Below, piece after piece: positions 1 through 9,799 of a stretch of DNA of 64,000 nucleotides (position 1 is the first letter of the stretch; each line of letters begins with the position of its first letter). Origin of the DNA: DATATV01 sp035551355 (lineage in GTDB: Bacteria; Actinomycetota; Actinomycetes; Mycobacteriales; Pseudonocardiaceae); assembly GCA_035551355.1 (NCBI GenBank), contig DASZNF010000129.1, forward strand, positions 62,001 to 126,000, given 5' to 3'. The position numbers were made by a program, and so were the translations under genes. The notes under the pieces were generated by a model. That model worked only from the letters and a program-made list of their open reading frames with translations, made no database searches and was not told where the DNA came from.

Positions 1-204
1 GGTTCCGCCGCCGCGGCTTCGCGGCGGGTCTGGTTCGAGCGCCACGGAAAGCCGATCGGGACTCGTCGAGTCCGGATCGGCAGGCATCTCCGGGAGAGAA
101 ACCCAGGGAGGGACCGGTCGGCACACGAACGTGTGCCGAAACGGGTCCGCACCAGGGTCTTCGGCACGGTGATGAGCACGGTGATCAGGAGGCGGCCAGC
201 CAGC
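1..204 (+). promoter_or_regulatory. guaA upstream region with three hairpins
   Basis: No gene is seen here. Three hairpins precede guaA: 8-27 (8-bp stem CCGCCGCG with GCTT loop), 52-80 (CCGATC and GGACTC paired with GAGTCC and GATCGG, one G/G mismatch, 3-nt loop) and 119-138 (CGGCACAC with a GAAC loop). The second could end the gene upstream of the window; the third lies close enough to the start to be part of the guaA leader. No known purine riboswitch is recognised. Confidence 0.4.
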
Positions 205-1776
<1,572 letters not shown>

Positions 1777-1825
1777 CCGGCGGCCTGCGCGATATTCGGT
1801 TGTAGTTGTTCGCGGCCAAGGATTT

Positions 1826-2122
1826 TCAGCGTCGGCGGGGACGCAGCGAGGCGGCCAGCAACAGCAGGCCGACCACCAGCGCCCCGCCGGCGATCACCCA
1901 GCGGAAGTCCAGGCCGGGCAACCAGATGCGCCCGTCGGTGATCGCGTAGGACGAGGCGACCAGCGCCACCAGGCCCACCAGCAGGGTGAACACGTCCACC
2001 CCACGCCGGCGCACCTCGGTGTTGCGGATCCGCTGGGTTTCCTGCTCGGTGGTGTTGTGGATCCGCTGGGTTTCCTGCTCGGTCGTGGGCTCGTATCCGG
2101 TCGAGTCGTAGTTCTCAGCCAC
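1826..2122 (-). CDS. small membrane protein of the PspC module
   Basis: 98-residue protein with a polar N-terminal half and two predicted membrane segments (VFTLLVGLVALVASSYAI and VIAGGALVVGLLLLAASL) followed by a basic tail. Its GTG start overlaps the stop of the upstream PspC gene by 8 nt and has GGAGG six bases before it, so the two are translationally coupled. The N-terminal half holds an 11-residue tandem duplication (TTEQETQRIHN, then TTEQETQRIRN). I do not recognise a family; the context suggests an accessory to the envelope-stress module. Function unknown. Confidence 0.75.
   Translation of the reverse strand: MAENYDSTGYEPTTEQETQRIHNTTEQETQRIRNTEVRRRGVDVFTLLVGLVALVASSYAITDGRIWLPGLDFRWVIAGGALVVGLLLLAASLRPRRR
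2022..2087. repeat. 33-bp tandem duplication inside a gene
   Basis: Two adjacent 33-bp copies (2022-2054 and 2055-2087) differ at two positions. They encode the 11-residue duplication in the small membrane protein at 1826-2122 and keep its frame. Confidence 0.85.
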
Positions 2123-3383
2123 GGATGACCTCCAGGTCTCCGGTCCCCACCTCGGCGGTGAGGTTGATGGTCAGTCCACCCGGGCCGTCCGGCCCGTCAT
2201 CCCGCGCCGACTGGGACGAGTTCGGCCCACTGGCCTCCTGGCCGAGGCAGTCCACATCGCCGGCGTTGCTGTGGCAGGTCGCCACCACATCGGCGTCCTC
2301 GGGCACGCGGATGGTCAGATCGCCCGCGGTCAGGTGCGCGGTGGTGGTCACCGAACCCGAGTTCGGCAACCCGGTCAGGTCCACGGTCATGTCGCCGACC
2401 GTGTGGTCGTATTCGGGGAGCGCCTGGGCCAGCGTGGTTGGCTGGTAGTGCACTTCCCCGCCACCGCGCCACTCGGTGAACCCGGTGGTGGTCAGGCCGA
2501 CGCTGGCCACCGACAGCACCAGCGCGGGCAGGATCAGCCAGCGCCCGCCGTGCGCCACCGACCCGGCCACCAGGCCGATGCCGATGATGCCGGTGACGAT
2601 GCCGACCACGTGCGCCGGGGAAAGCCAGCCGTGCACGTGCGGTTCGACCAGTGCCATCGCGCCAAGCGCCACCAGCACGAACCCGATGGTGACCAGCGCG
2701 ACCCGGGACCGGCGGCGCGGTGCGGGCGGCTCCGGCGGCGCGGGCGGTTGCGCCGGATTGGGGTCGGGCAGGTCCCACGCGAACGGGGCCGCGCCCAGCG
2801 GATCCCAGGACGGTGGTCTGTTCGGTTCGGTCTGTTGCTGGCCGGCGACGGTCTCCTCGCCGGATCCCCCAGGGCTCATCGAGCCCACCTCCGTGTCCGC
2901 GGCGTCAGCCACCGGCTGACTCGGTTGACTCGGTGCCGGCGGCACGTGCCCGGCGCGGCTGCGATGCAGCAGATACAGCGCGGCCACCAGCATCACCGCG
3001 CCGATCAGCTGGGTGATCCGGCCACCGAGCACGAACCCGGCCGCCGGGATCAGCGCGAGGCACAGCAACACCGTGAACCCCGCCCCGACCGAGCTGCGCC
3101 CCCGGCCGACCATGCTCTCGAACGCCGAGCCCTGGTCGCCCTCGTTGGGCAGGAACAGCCAGCCCAGCAGATACGCCAACAATCCGGCGCCCCCGTAGAA
3201 GGCGCTGATCACCAGCACCACCCGGACGATCACCGGGTCGATGCCGTATCGCCGCCCGATCCCCGCGGCCACGCCGGCAATCATCCGGCCCCGGCGCGGA
3301 CGCATCGGCCGACTCGCCCAGAACTCCCGGGCGGTGTCCTCGATGTCTGCCAATCCCCGCTGTGTACTCACGAGAACGAGCAT
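2115..3383 (-). CDS. PspC domain membrane protein, LiaF-like C-terminus
   Basis: 422-residue membrane protein. The N-terminal PspC domain (about residues 28-85) has the typical RRGRMIAGVAAGIGRRYG motif and a following membrane helix. Then come further hydrophobic segments, a Pro-rich cytoplasmic linker (about 150-230), three or four more membrane helices and a C-terminal beta-rich domain with repeated G-D-[ML]-T/E patterns like the LiaF/DUF2154 family. It is divergent from a PspC-type histidine kinase and response regulator. In LiaFSR systems the LiaF protein restrains the kinase, and that is the inferred role here. Start: ATG at 3383, without a clear Shine-Dalgarno; GTG at 3371 is an alternative. 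Confidence 0.8.
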   Translation of the reverse strand: MLVLVSTQRGLADIEDTAREFWASRPMRPRRGRMIAGVAAGIGRRYGIDPVIVRVVLVISAFYGGAGLLAYLLGWLFLPNEGDQGSAFESMVGRGRSSVGAGFTVLLCLALIPAAGFVLGGRITQLIGAVMLVAALYLLHRSRAGHVPPAPSQPSQPVADAADTEVGSMSPGGSGEETVAGQQQTEPNRPPSWDPLGAAPFAWDLPDPNPAQPPAPPEPPAPRRRSRVALVTIGFVLVALGAMALVEPHVHGWLSPAHVVGIVTGIIGIGLVAGSVAHGGRWLILPALVLSVASVGLTTTGFTEWRGGGEVHYQPTTLAQALPEYDHTVGDMTVDLTGLPNSGSVTTTAHLTAGDLTIRVPEDADVVATCHSNAGDVDCLGQEASGPNSSQSARDDGPDGPGGLTINLTAEVGTGDLEVIRG

Positions 3384-3389
3384 GTACTC
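3364..3389. promoter_or_regulatory. direct repeat in the divergent PspC promoter region
   Basis: GTACTC occurs twice (3364-3369 and 3384-3389), 20 bp apart or about two helical turns, with ACGAG repeated between them. The repeat spans the likely start of the PspC gene and lies about 100 bp before the kinase gene. A LuxR-type regulator encoded next door could bind such a site; this is inference only. Confidence 0.3.
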
Positions 3390-3490
3390 GGCGCGCGGGC
3401 CGCGATATCCGGTACACCCCTGAACATTCCCTGGCCGGCATCCGGGCCATCCCCGATGAAACCGGACCTCGTTCGTGTGACGATGCTGTT

Positions 3491-4795
3491 GTGCGGAATG
3501 TCGTCGCCGAGAAAACAGCGGCCGTCACCCCGGTGGACGACCCTCCCCGGATGCGCAGGCGGCGCACCGGCCGGGTGGTCGCGGGGGTGGCTGGTGGGCT
3601 GGCCGATCACCTGTCGGTCAGCGTGCTGTGGGTGCGCCTGGCGCTGACCGTGCTGTCCGCGTTCGCCGGGGCCGGTCTGGCGCTGTACGCGCTGCTGTGG
3701 GTGTTCGTCCGGCAGGAGCCGGTGGGCGCTCCGGTACGCCAGACCCCGGCCCGGGAGCGGCAGCAGTCGCTGGCCCTGATCGCGCTGGGCGCCAGCCTCC
3801 TGCTGGCCGCCAGCACCCTGTCCGGCACGGTCACCACGTGGGTGACGGTGCCGCTGGGCGTGGCGCTGATCGGCGCGGCCGTGGTGTGGCGGGAAGCCGA
3901 CGAGGCCCAGCGGCGGCGCTGGATGTCCGGCGCGCGCACCGGGATGGTCGGCGGCGGGGGCCGCACGGCGCTGGTCCGGCTGCTCTCCGGCGCGGTGCTC
4001 GTCGCGGTCGGCATCGGGGTGCTGCTGCTGCACAGCGTCAGCCTCAGCCAGCTGCAGTTCGCGCTGCTGGCGGTGCTGGCCACGCTGATCGGCGTCGCGG
4101 TGCTGACCGTGCCGTGGTGGCTGCGGCTGGTTCGCGACCTGTCCGACGAGCGGCGGGGCCGCATCCGGGGCGAGGAACGTGCCGAGATCGCCGCGCACCT
4201 GCACGACTCGGTGCTGCAAACGCTTGCGCTGATTCAGAAACAGGCCGAAACCCCGCGTGAGGTGCTGCGCCTGGCCCGCGGCCAGGAACGCCAGCTGCGC
4301 ACCTGGTTGTACGGCCCCAGCGGCTACGGCAAGGTCGCCGCCGGGATCGGCGCGGAGGCAGAGGGCGCGCCCAGCACGGTGGCCGAGGCGCTGGCCCAGG
4401 CCGGTGGCGAGGTGGAGGACACGTTCGCCGTCGCGGTCCGCCCGGTGGTGGTCGGCGACGCCCCGATGGACGCGGGCGCCAACGCGCTGGTGCAGGCGAC
4501 CCGGGAGGCGATGGTCAACGCGGCCAAGCACTCCGGTGAGTCGGAGATCAGCGTGTACGCCGAGGTGGAACCCGAGCGGGTGACGGTGTTCGTGCGGGAC
4601 CGGGGCAAGGGTTTCGACCCGGACGCGGTGTCCGAGGACCGGCATGGCCTGGACGATTCCATCCGGGGCAGGATGGACCGGCACGGCGGCACCGTGAAGC
4701 TGCGCACCGCGATCGGCGCGGGCACCGAGGTGCAGCTGTGCATGCCGAGGGCGGAGGCCGGGGCGAAGACCACCGGCGCGAAGGAGGCCAGCTGA
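3491..4795 (+). CDS. PspC-domain sensor histidine kinase (LiaS-like)
   Basis: 434-residue sensor kinase. An N-terminal PspC domain (RRTGRVVAGVAGG) is followed by about five membrane helices, then a HisKA_3 dimerisation helix with phospho-acceptor His238 in AAHLHDSVLQTLAL and an HATPase domain with N-box (REAMVNAAKHSG) and G-box (VRDRGKGFDPD). Start: GTG at 3491, with an imperfect -10 (GACGAT) six bases upstream, as in a leaderless transcript; the frame stays open to 3362 but that part does not look like a PspC protein. The stop overlaps the response regulator start (TGATG), so the two are made together. It probably senses envelope or membrane stress through its PspC domain and the divergent PspC protein. 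Confidence 0.85.
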   Translation: MRNVVAEKTAAVTPVDDPPRMRRRRTGRVVAGVAGGLADHLSVSVLWVRLALTVLSAFAGAGLALYALLWVFVRQEPVGAPVRQTPARERQQSLALIALGASLLLAASTLSGTVTTWVTVPLGVALIGAAVVWREADEAQRRRWMSGARTGMVGGGGRTALVRLLSGAVLVAVGIGVLLLHSVSLSQLQFALLAVLATLIGVAVLTVPWWLRLVRDLSDERRGRIRGEERAEIAAHLHDSVLQTLALIQKQAETPREVLRLARGQERQLRTWLYGPSGYGKVAAGIGAEAEGAPSTVAEALAQAGGEVEDTFAVAVRPVVVGDAPMDAGANALVQATREAMVNAAKHSGESEISVYAEVEPERVTVFVRDRGKGFDPDAVSEDRHGLDDSIRGRMDRHGGTVKLRTAIGAGTEVQLCMPRAEAGAKTTGAKEAS

Positions 4796-5445
4796 TGGCG
4801 GTCACGGTGTTCCTGGTCGACGACCACGCGCTGTTCCGGGCCGGGGTGCGGGCCGAGTTGGACTCGCTCACCGAGGACGTCGAGGTGGTCGGCGAGGCCG
4901 GGTCGGTGGGCGAGGCGGTCGCCGGCATCACCCACAACAGGCCCGACGTGGTGCTGCTGGACGTGCACATGCCCGACGGCGGTGGCGCCGAGGTGCTGCG
5001 CCGGCTGCGTCCGCAACTGCCCGAGGTGACGTTCCTGGCCCTGTCGGTGTCCGACGCGGCCGAGGACGTGATCGCGGTGATCCGGGCCGGGGCGCGTGGG
5101 TACGTCACCAAGACGATCTCCAGCCGCGAGCTGGTCACCGCGATCACCCGGGTGGCCGCCGGGGACGCGGTGTTCTCGCCCCGGCTGGCCGGTTTCGTGC
5201 TGGACGCCTTCGCCGACCGGCCGGGGGCCGCGCCGATCAGCGACCCGGAACTGGACCTGCTGACCCCGCGCGAGCGGGACGTGCTGCGTTTACTGGCCCG
5301 GGGGTACGCCTACAAGGAGATCGCCAGCGAGCTGTTCATCTCGGTGAAGACGGTGGAGACCCACGTGTCCAGCGTGCTGCGCAAAACCCAGATGTCCAAC
5401 CGCTACGAGCTGTCCCGCTGGGCCACCGACCGGCGCCTGGTCTGA
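4795..5445 (+). CDS. LuxR/NarL-family response regulator
   Basis: 216-residue response regulator. The receiver domain has the acidic pair in VFLVDDH and phospho-acceptor Asp56 in VLLDVHMPDGGG; the C-terminal LuxR-type helix-turn-helix has LTPRERDVLRLLARG and KTVETHVSSVLRKT. The ATG at 4795 overlaps the kinase stop by one base, with AAGGAGG at 4781-4787. It is the cognate partner of the upstream kinase, and likely targets include the divergent PspC operon. The gene ends 6 bases before the convergent EamA gene. Confidence 0.93.
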   Translation: MAVTVFLVDDHALFRAGVRAELDSLTEDVEVVGEAGSVGEAVAGITHNRPDVVLLDVHMPDGGGAEVLRRLRPQLPEVTFLALSVSDAAEDVIAVIRAGARGYVTKTISSRELVTAITRVAAGDAVFSPRLAGFVLDAFADRPGAAPISDPELDLLTPRERDVLRLLARGYAYKEIASELFISVKTVETHVSSVLRKTQMSNRYELSRWATDRRLV

Positions 5446-5451
5446 CTTTTT

Positions 5452-6390
5452 TCAGCTCGCTTCGACCGGCTGTTCCTGGCCCGAAGTCGGTTCCTGGGCT
5501 GGGGTGACCGCGACCTCTTTCGTGGTCTTGTGCTTGTGCCGGGACAGCCCGACCCCGATCAGCACGACCACCATCCCGGCCAGTACCCGCATGTTCAGCG
5601 GCTCGTGCAGGGTGACCAGGCCGAGCAGCACCGACACCGGCGGGATCAGGTAGGTCAGCGAGGACGCGGTGGTCGGGCCCTCCTCGGTGATCAGCCGGTT
5701 GTTCCACATGAAGGCCAGCCCGGTGCCCAGCGTGCCGAGGATCAGCACGCCCAGCAGGGGGAGCAGGGCCAGCCGGGGCGTCTGCCAGTCCAGCGGGCTG
5801 ACCACGGCGGCCATCACCGAACTGAGTGACAGCTGCCCGGCCGCCAAGGCGATCGGCGAGATCCGCCCGGTCAGGTGATGGCCGATGTAGTTGTAGGCCA
5901 CCGCGTAGCTCATGGCCGCGCCGAGGCATTCCAGCGCGCCCCAGGACAGCAACCCCGAAGACTGCCACGGCGCGAAGATCAGCAACGTCCCGGCCAGCCC
6001 GAGCAGCAGCCCGGTCAACCGCGGTCCGCTCGGCCGTTTTTCCAGCCGTAGCAGCAAAGCCAGGCTCAACACCCAGATCGGTGTGGTCGCGTTGAGCACC
6101 CCGGCCACTCCGGTGGGTTCGGTCTGCTCGCCGAGGGCGAAGAGGGTGAACGGAATCACGTTGCCGAACAACGCGGGCACCAGAATGTGCAGCCAGAGCC
6201 GGCGGTCGCGCGGCAGCCTGACCCGGGTGACCACGCAGACGCCGAGCACGACCAGCGCGCCGACGGTGATCCGGGCCAGCGCGACCTGTACCGGGGTCAG
6301 GGCCTGCAGGCCCAGCTTCATCCAGAGGAAACTCGATCCCCACAACAACGCCAGTCCGATGAACCGGACCCAGTTGCCCCGCGATGTCAT
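5452..6390 (-). CDS. EamA-family (DMT) transporter
   Basis: 312-residue membrane protein with ten hydrophobic segments in two five-helix EamA halves (for example IGLALLWGSSFLWMKLGL near the N-terminus). It is a drug/metabolite transporter of the RhaT/YdcZ-like superfamily; the substrate cannot be told from sequence. ATG at 6390 was chosen because the protein begins as family members do and CACGAT lies six bases upstream, consistent with a leaderless transcript. A LysR regulator is divergently transcribed 81 bp away and probably controls this gene. Confidence 0.88.
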   Translation of the reverse strand: MTSRGNWVRFIGLALLWGSSFLWMKLGLQALTPVQVALARITVGALVVLGVCVVTRVRLPRDRRLWLHILVPALFGNVIPFTLFALGEQTEPTGVAGVLNATTPIWVLSLALLLRLEKRPSGPRLTGLLLGLAGTLLIFAPWQSSGLLSWGALECLGAAMSYAVAYNYIGHHLTGRISPIALAAGQLSLSSVMAAVVSPLDWQTPRLALLPLLGVLILGTLGTGLAFMWNNRLITEEGPTTASSLTYLIPPVSVLLGLVTLHEPLNMRVLAGMVVVLIGVGLSRHKHKTTKEVAVTPAQEPTSGQEQPVEAS

Positions 6391-6396
6391 GCCCCG

Positions 6397-6465
6397 ATCG
6401 TGGCGCGGGTAAAGCTGCAGCACAATCGAAATTTTCTGCTCGATCGTTAAGCAGTTCTGTAAGGT
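6397..6465. promoter_or_regulatory. divergent promoters and operator between EamA and LysR genes
   Basis: Minus-strand -10 CACGAT (6402-6397) sits 6 nt before the EamA ATG, and plus-strand -10 TAAGGT (6460-6465) sits 6 nt before the LysR ATG. Between them the inverted repeat CTGCT-N9-AGCAG (6436-6454) fits the size of a LysR recognition site, positioned to govern both promoters. Confidence 0.5.
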
Positions 6466-6471
6466 TGCGGC

Positions 6472-7398
6472 ATGCTCGATGTGCGCCGGATGCGGGTGTT
6501 GCGGTCGGTGGTGACCAGCGGTTCCTTGACCGCGGCCGCGGTCAACCTGGGCTACACGCCCTCCGCGATCAGCCAGCAGGTAGCCGCGCTGGAACGGGAG
6601 GCAGGCACGGCCCTGCTGGAAAAGGACGGCCGAGGGGTGCGCCCCACCGCCGCCGGACGCCTCCTGTCCGACCACGCCGCCGACATCATGCGCCGCATCG
6701 GCGAAGCCGAGAACGCCCTGGCCGACCTGCGCGAAGGCCGGACCGGACGGTTGCGCGTCCACTACTTCGCCACGGCCGGAGCGGCGCTGGTTCCCCCGGC
6801 CGTGGCCAAGTTCCGGGCCGCGCATCCGGGCGTCCGGTTGGATCTACGGCTGTTCGAACCCGGCGATGCCGTCGACTACGTGTCCACCGGCGAGGCCGAG
6901 GTGCAGCTGATCGTCCGCCGCCCCGGCCCCGCGACCGACCCACCGCCCGGCGTGCGACTGACTCATCTGCTCGACGACCCGCACTTCGCCGTACTGCCCC
7001 GAGACCACCGCCTGGCCGACCGCGATCCCATCGATCTCGCCGAGCTGGCCGAGGAATCGTGGATCGACAACGAGTACCCGCCCGGCACGTGCCGCGAGAT
7101 CATGCTGGATGCCTTCGCCGCAGCCGGTTTCGCACCCAACTTCGTGGTCGAGGCCGACGATTACCCGACCGCACAAGGGTTTGTGGCGGCCGGAGTCGGC
7201 GTGACGATGGTCCCTCGAATCGGACTGCGGCCGGAGCTCGGCCAACTGCATCCGAACGTGTTGGTACGGCGGATCGCCAATCCCGAACCCGTGCGCTCGA
7301 TTTACCTGGCGGTACCGGAAGCGGTGGCCGACGCGCCGGTCACCCAGGCGATGGTGGACGCACTGATCGCAGCCGCGGCGGAACTTGGCTCAGATTAG
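6472..7398 (+). CDS. LysR-family transcriptional regulator
   Basis: 308 residues. The N-terminal winged helix-turn-helix (about residues 1-60; MRVLRSVVTSGSLTAAA, then SAISQQVAALERE) is followed by the periplasmic-binding-like effector domain (about 90-300). The layout matches regulators that control a divergent transporter gene, here the EamA transporter. The start ATG lies six bases after TAAGGT, so the mRNA is probably leaderless. The inducer is unknown. Confidence 0.93.
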   Translation: MLDVRRMRVLRSVVTSGSLTAAAVNLGYTPSAISQQVAALEREAGTALLEKDGRGVRPTAAGRLLSDHAADIMRRIGEAENALADLREGRTGRLRVHYFATAGAALVPPAVAKFRAAHPGVRLDLRLFEPGDAVDYVSTGEAEVQLIVRRPGPATDPPPGVRLTHLLDDPHFAVLPRDHRLADRDPIDLAELAEESWIDNEYPPGTCREIMLDAFAAAGFAPNFVVEADDYPTAQGFVAAGVGVTMVPRIGLRPELGQLHPNVLVRRIANPEPVRSIYLAVPEAVADAPVTQAMVDALIAAAAELGSD

Positions 7399-7481
7399 CG
7401 AGTTCGCGGCAATCGTGTCGTTGAAGTCCTTGCCCGTAATGCCTATCGGCAAGCAATGTTTCTCGATCGGCCACAATGGCC

Positions 7482-8030
7482 TCAGGGATGGTAGATCTCC
7501 GCCACGCTGGCGATGTGGTCAGACCCGTCGACCTTCAACTGCGCCGCATCCTTGCCACCCGACCGCAGGTAAGAAACGAACTGCGCGGTACTGCACGGCG
7601 TGGTCCCCAGCCCGTCGTCCCCGATCGTCGCCTCACCCGACCCAGGGCAGAAGTCCGCGGCGGACAAGACATTCGCGTTGGCAGTCAACGGAAGTCGATG
7701 CGTACCCGGATTGCCCGGATCGGCTTCGTAGCCGCCGTTGTCGGTCGGCGCAGGCACATACCGGGCCAACTGGAACTGAACCATGTTGGTCGTCTCGTCG
7801 TACCCGGCCAGCAACACGTTCAGCGTCTTGCCCGGAAACTGCAGTTGCTGTCCGGTCGTCGTGACCTGCTGGCCCGAGGGCGACGCGGCCGGACTGGTCT
7901 GCTGGACCGGCGCGCTGGCCGAGCCATTCCCGGTGTCGCTGGTGGACGCGTTGAGACTCGCGTTGCACCCGGCGAGCGCGAACCCGCTCAGCGCGGCGGC
8001 GGCAACGAGCGAAAGAACCTGGAATCGCAT
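7482..8030 (-). CDS. secreted lipoprotein, unknown function
   Basis: 182-residue predicted lipoprotein. A signal peptide (MRFQVLSLVAAAALSGFA) ends in the lipobox LAGC, followed by a Ser/Thr/Gln-rich linker and a small domain (about residues 70-182) that has two further cysteines, possibly a disulfide. ATG at 8030 is preceded by GGGAAGG. An upstream in-frame extension was rejected because it has no signal sequence. It lies directly downstream of the Ser/Thr kinase genes. No family recognised; probably anchored to the outer face of the membrane. Confidence 0.8.
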   Translation of the reverse strand: MRFQVLSLVAAAALSGFALAGCNASLNASTSDTGNGSASAPVQQTSPAASPSGQQVTTTGQQLQFPGKTLNVLLAGYDETTNMVQFQLARYVPAPTDNGGYEADPGNPGTHRLPLTANANVLSAADFCPGSGEATIGDDGLGTTPCSTAQFVSYLRSGGKDAAQLKVDGSDHIASVAEIYHP

Positions 8031-8098
8031 GGAACGCCTTCCCCAGTGGTGATCTCCTGCACTTGTCCAGAAGACGCCTGGGTGGCGATCCGGTTCGT

Positions 8099-9682
8099 TC
8101 AGCCGCCGCGCGTTTTTGTCTTGCCCTGTTGGGTGATGTTGTCGATCAGCCAGCCCGAACCGCTCTGCTGGAAGCTGAACAACACCGTCGCCGCGCTGCT
8201 CTGGCCCGCCTTGCTGACCAGCGTCACGTGCGCGACCACTCCGTCGGCGCCGTGCGGCACGATCATGTCCGCCTTCGCCGACTGCTCCTGCGCCCACAGC
8301 GTCTGGTAAGGGCCGAACCCGCCGTTGCGCTGCTGCTCGGCCGGGGTGAGCAACTGCCACGCCTGCGCCGGCTGCGCGGGCAGCAACCCGAGGTAGGTGG
8401 TGACCACCGCGCGCAGCTGCGTGTACGTCGGCCGGCCGCTCGTGGTCGTCGTGGTGGTTGTCGTGGTCGTTGTGGTGGGCTGCGTGGTGCTGTCGTCCAC
8501 CGGCGCCATCTGGTTGGCCGCGGCCGCCTGGGTGGTCTCGGTGGCCGCGGCCGGCGCGTACGCGTCCGCGTTACCCGTGTTGGTGAACATGCTGGCCACC
8601 AGGATGCCCACCAGGGCCGCCGCCACGATGGCCGCCGCGTAGATGGCGATCCGCTTCGGCGGCCACGGGCGGTCAGCCGCCCCGGCCGGGCCCGCCATCG
8701 ACGGCATCGACCCGACCGGGCTCGGCGCGCCGGGCGCTCGGAACGGCGGCGGGGTCTGCTGCGGCGGTCTCGTGCGCACCGTGGTCTCCGACCCGGCCGG
8801 CCGGGGCGGCGGCAGCACCATGGGCGTCGGACCGGTCATCGGTCCGGTCGTCGGCGGCGCCTGCCCGGCGGCCACCGCCGACATGATGCGCATCACCTCG
8901 ACCATGGTCGGTCGCTGATCGGGGCTGGCCGCGAGCATCCGGATCAGCGGCTGGGTCAGTGGCCCGGCCTGGCGAGGCGGGATGGTCCGCCCGGCGGCCA
9001 CCGCGTGCAGCAGCGCCAGCGTGTTGTCGATCTGCCCGAACGGGGGATGGCCCTCCACCGCCGCATACAGCGTGGAGCCGAGCGAGAACACGTCCGAAGG
9101 CGGACCGGGGGCCTCGCCCTTGGCCACCTCCGGCGCCAGGTACGCCGGCGTACCGGCCAGCATGCCGGTCGCGGTCACGGTGACGTCGCCGGTCGCCCGG
9201 GAGATGCCGAAGTCGGTGATCTTCACCGCGCCGTCGTCGGCCAGCAGCACGTTGCCCGGCTTGATGTCCCGGTGCACGATCCCGGCCGCGTGCGCGGCCA
9301 CCAGCGCGGTGGCCACCTGCTGCCCGATCCGGGCCACCTCCTGCGGCGGCAGCATGTTCTGCTGCTCCAGCACCGTGGACAGGCTGCGCGAGGGCACGTA
9401 CTCCATGATCAGCACGGGCTGATTGGCGTCCTCGACCACGTCGTACACGGTCACCGCGTTCGGATGCTGCAACCGGGCCGCGATCCGGCCCTCGCGCATG
9501 GCGCGTTCCCGCGCCTCGGTCTGGTCGGCCTTGGACAGGCCGGGTTGCAGCAGCAGTTGCTTGAGCGCGACCGTCCGGTGCAGGCGCTCGTCATGCGCCT
9601 GCCAGACCGTGCCCATCGCGCCGCTGCCGATGTGCTGGGTCAACCGGTACCGGTCGGCGATGAGCCGACCCACTTCGTTCAC
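8099..9682 (-). CDS. transmembrane Ser/Thr protein kinase with extracellular domain
   Basis: 527 residues. The N-terminal Hanks-type kinase domain (about 10-270) has a glycine loop (IGSGAMGTVWQA), the ATP-binding Lys in VALKQ, the catalytic loop HRDIKPGNVLL, DFG and APE motifs. A Pro-rich juxtamembrane linker is followed by one membrane helix (IAIYAAAIVAAALVGILVAS, about 345-368), an extracellular Thr-rich stretch with an uninterrupted run of threonines, and a roughly 110-residue C-terminal domain that looks NTF2/SnoaL-like. There are no PASTA repeats. GTG start at 9682 with GGGAG. A second kinase of the same layout lies 117 bp upstream, so the two probably arose by duplication and are co-transcribed. 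Confidence 0.93.
   Translation of the reverse strand: MNEVGRLIADRYRLTQHIGSGAMGTVWQAHDERLHRTVALKQLLLQPGLSKADQTEARERAMREGRIAARLQHPNAVTVYDVVEDANQPVLIMEYVPSRSLSTVLEQQNMLPPQEVARIGQQVATALVAAHAAGIVHRDIKPGNVLLADDGAVKITDFGISRATGDVTVTATGMLAGTPAYLAPEVAKGEAPGPPSDVFSLGSTLYAAVEGHPPFGQIDNTLALLHAVAAGRTIPPRQAGPLTQPLIRMLAASPDQRPTMVEVMRIMSAVAAGQAPPTTGPMTGPTPMVLPPPRPAGSETTVRTRPPQQTPPPFRAPGAPSPVGSMPSMAGPAGAADRPWPPKRIAIYAAAIVAAALVGILVASMFTNTGNADAYAPAAATETTQAAAANQMAPVDDSTTQPTTTTTTTTTTTTSGRPTYTQLRAVVTTYLGLLPAQPAQAWQLLTPAEQQRNGGFGPYQTLWAQEQSAKADMIVPHGADGVVAHVTLVSKAGQSSAATVLFSFQQSGSGWLIDNITQQGKTKTRGG
8433..8485. repeat. GTG/GTC-rich triplet tract coding poly-Thr
   Basis: A run of mixed GTC/GTG/GTT triplets on the plus strand encodes the threonine run outside the membrane in the kinase at 8099-9682. 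Codon choice varies within the run, so it is a low-complexity linker rather than a perfect microsatellite. A similar Thr-rich tract lies at about 9840-9930 in the second kinase. Confidence 0.7.
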
Positions 9683-9799
9683 GGTCGCTCCCGGACTCCT
9701 CTGCGCCTCACCACGCCTACAAGTTTCCGGTTCGCAACCCTAGTGGGTTACACGTTGGCTCCAGGCGAGCCCACCCGACTGCTCAGCGTTATTTCAGGT

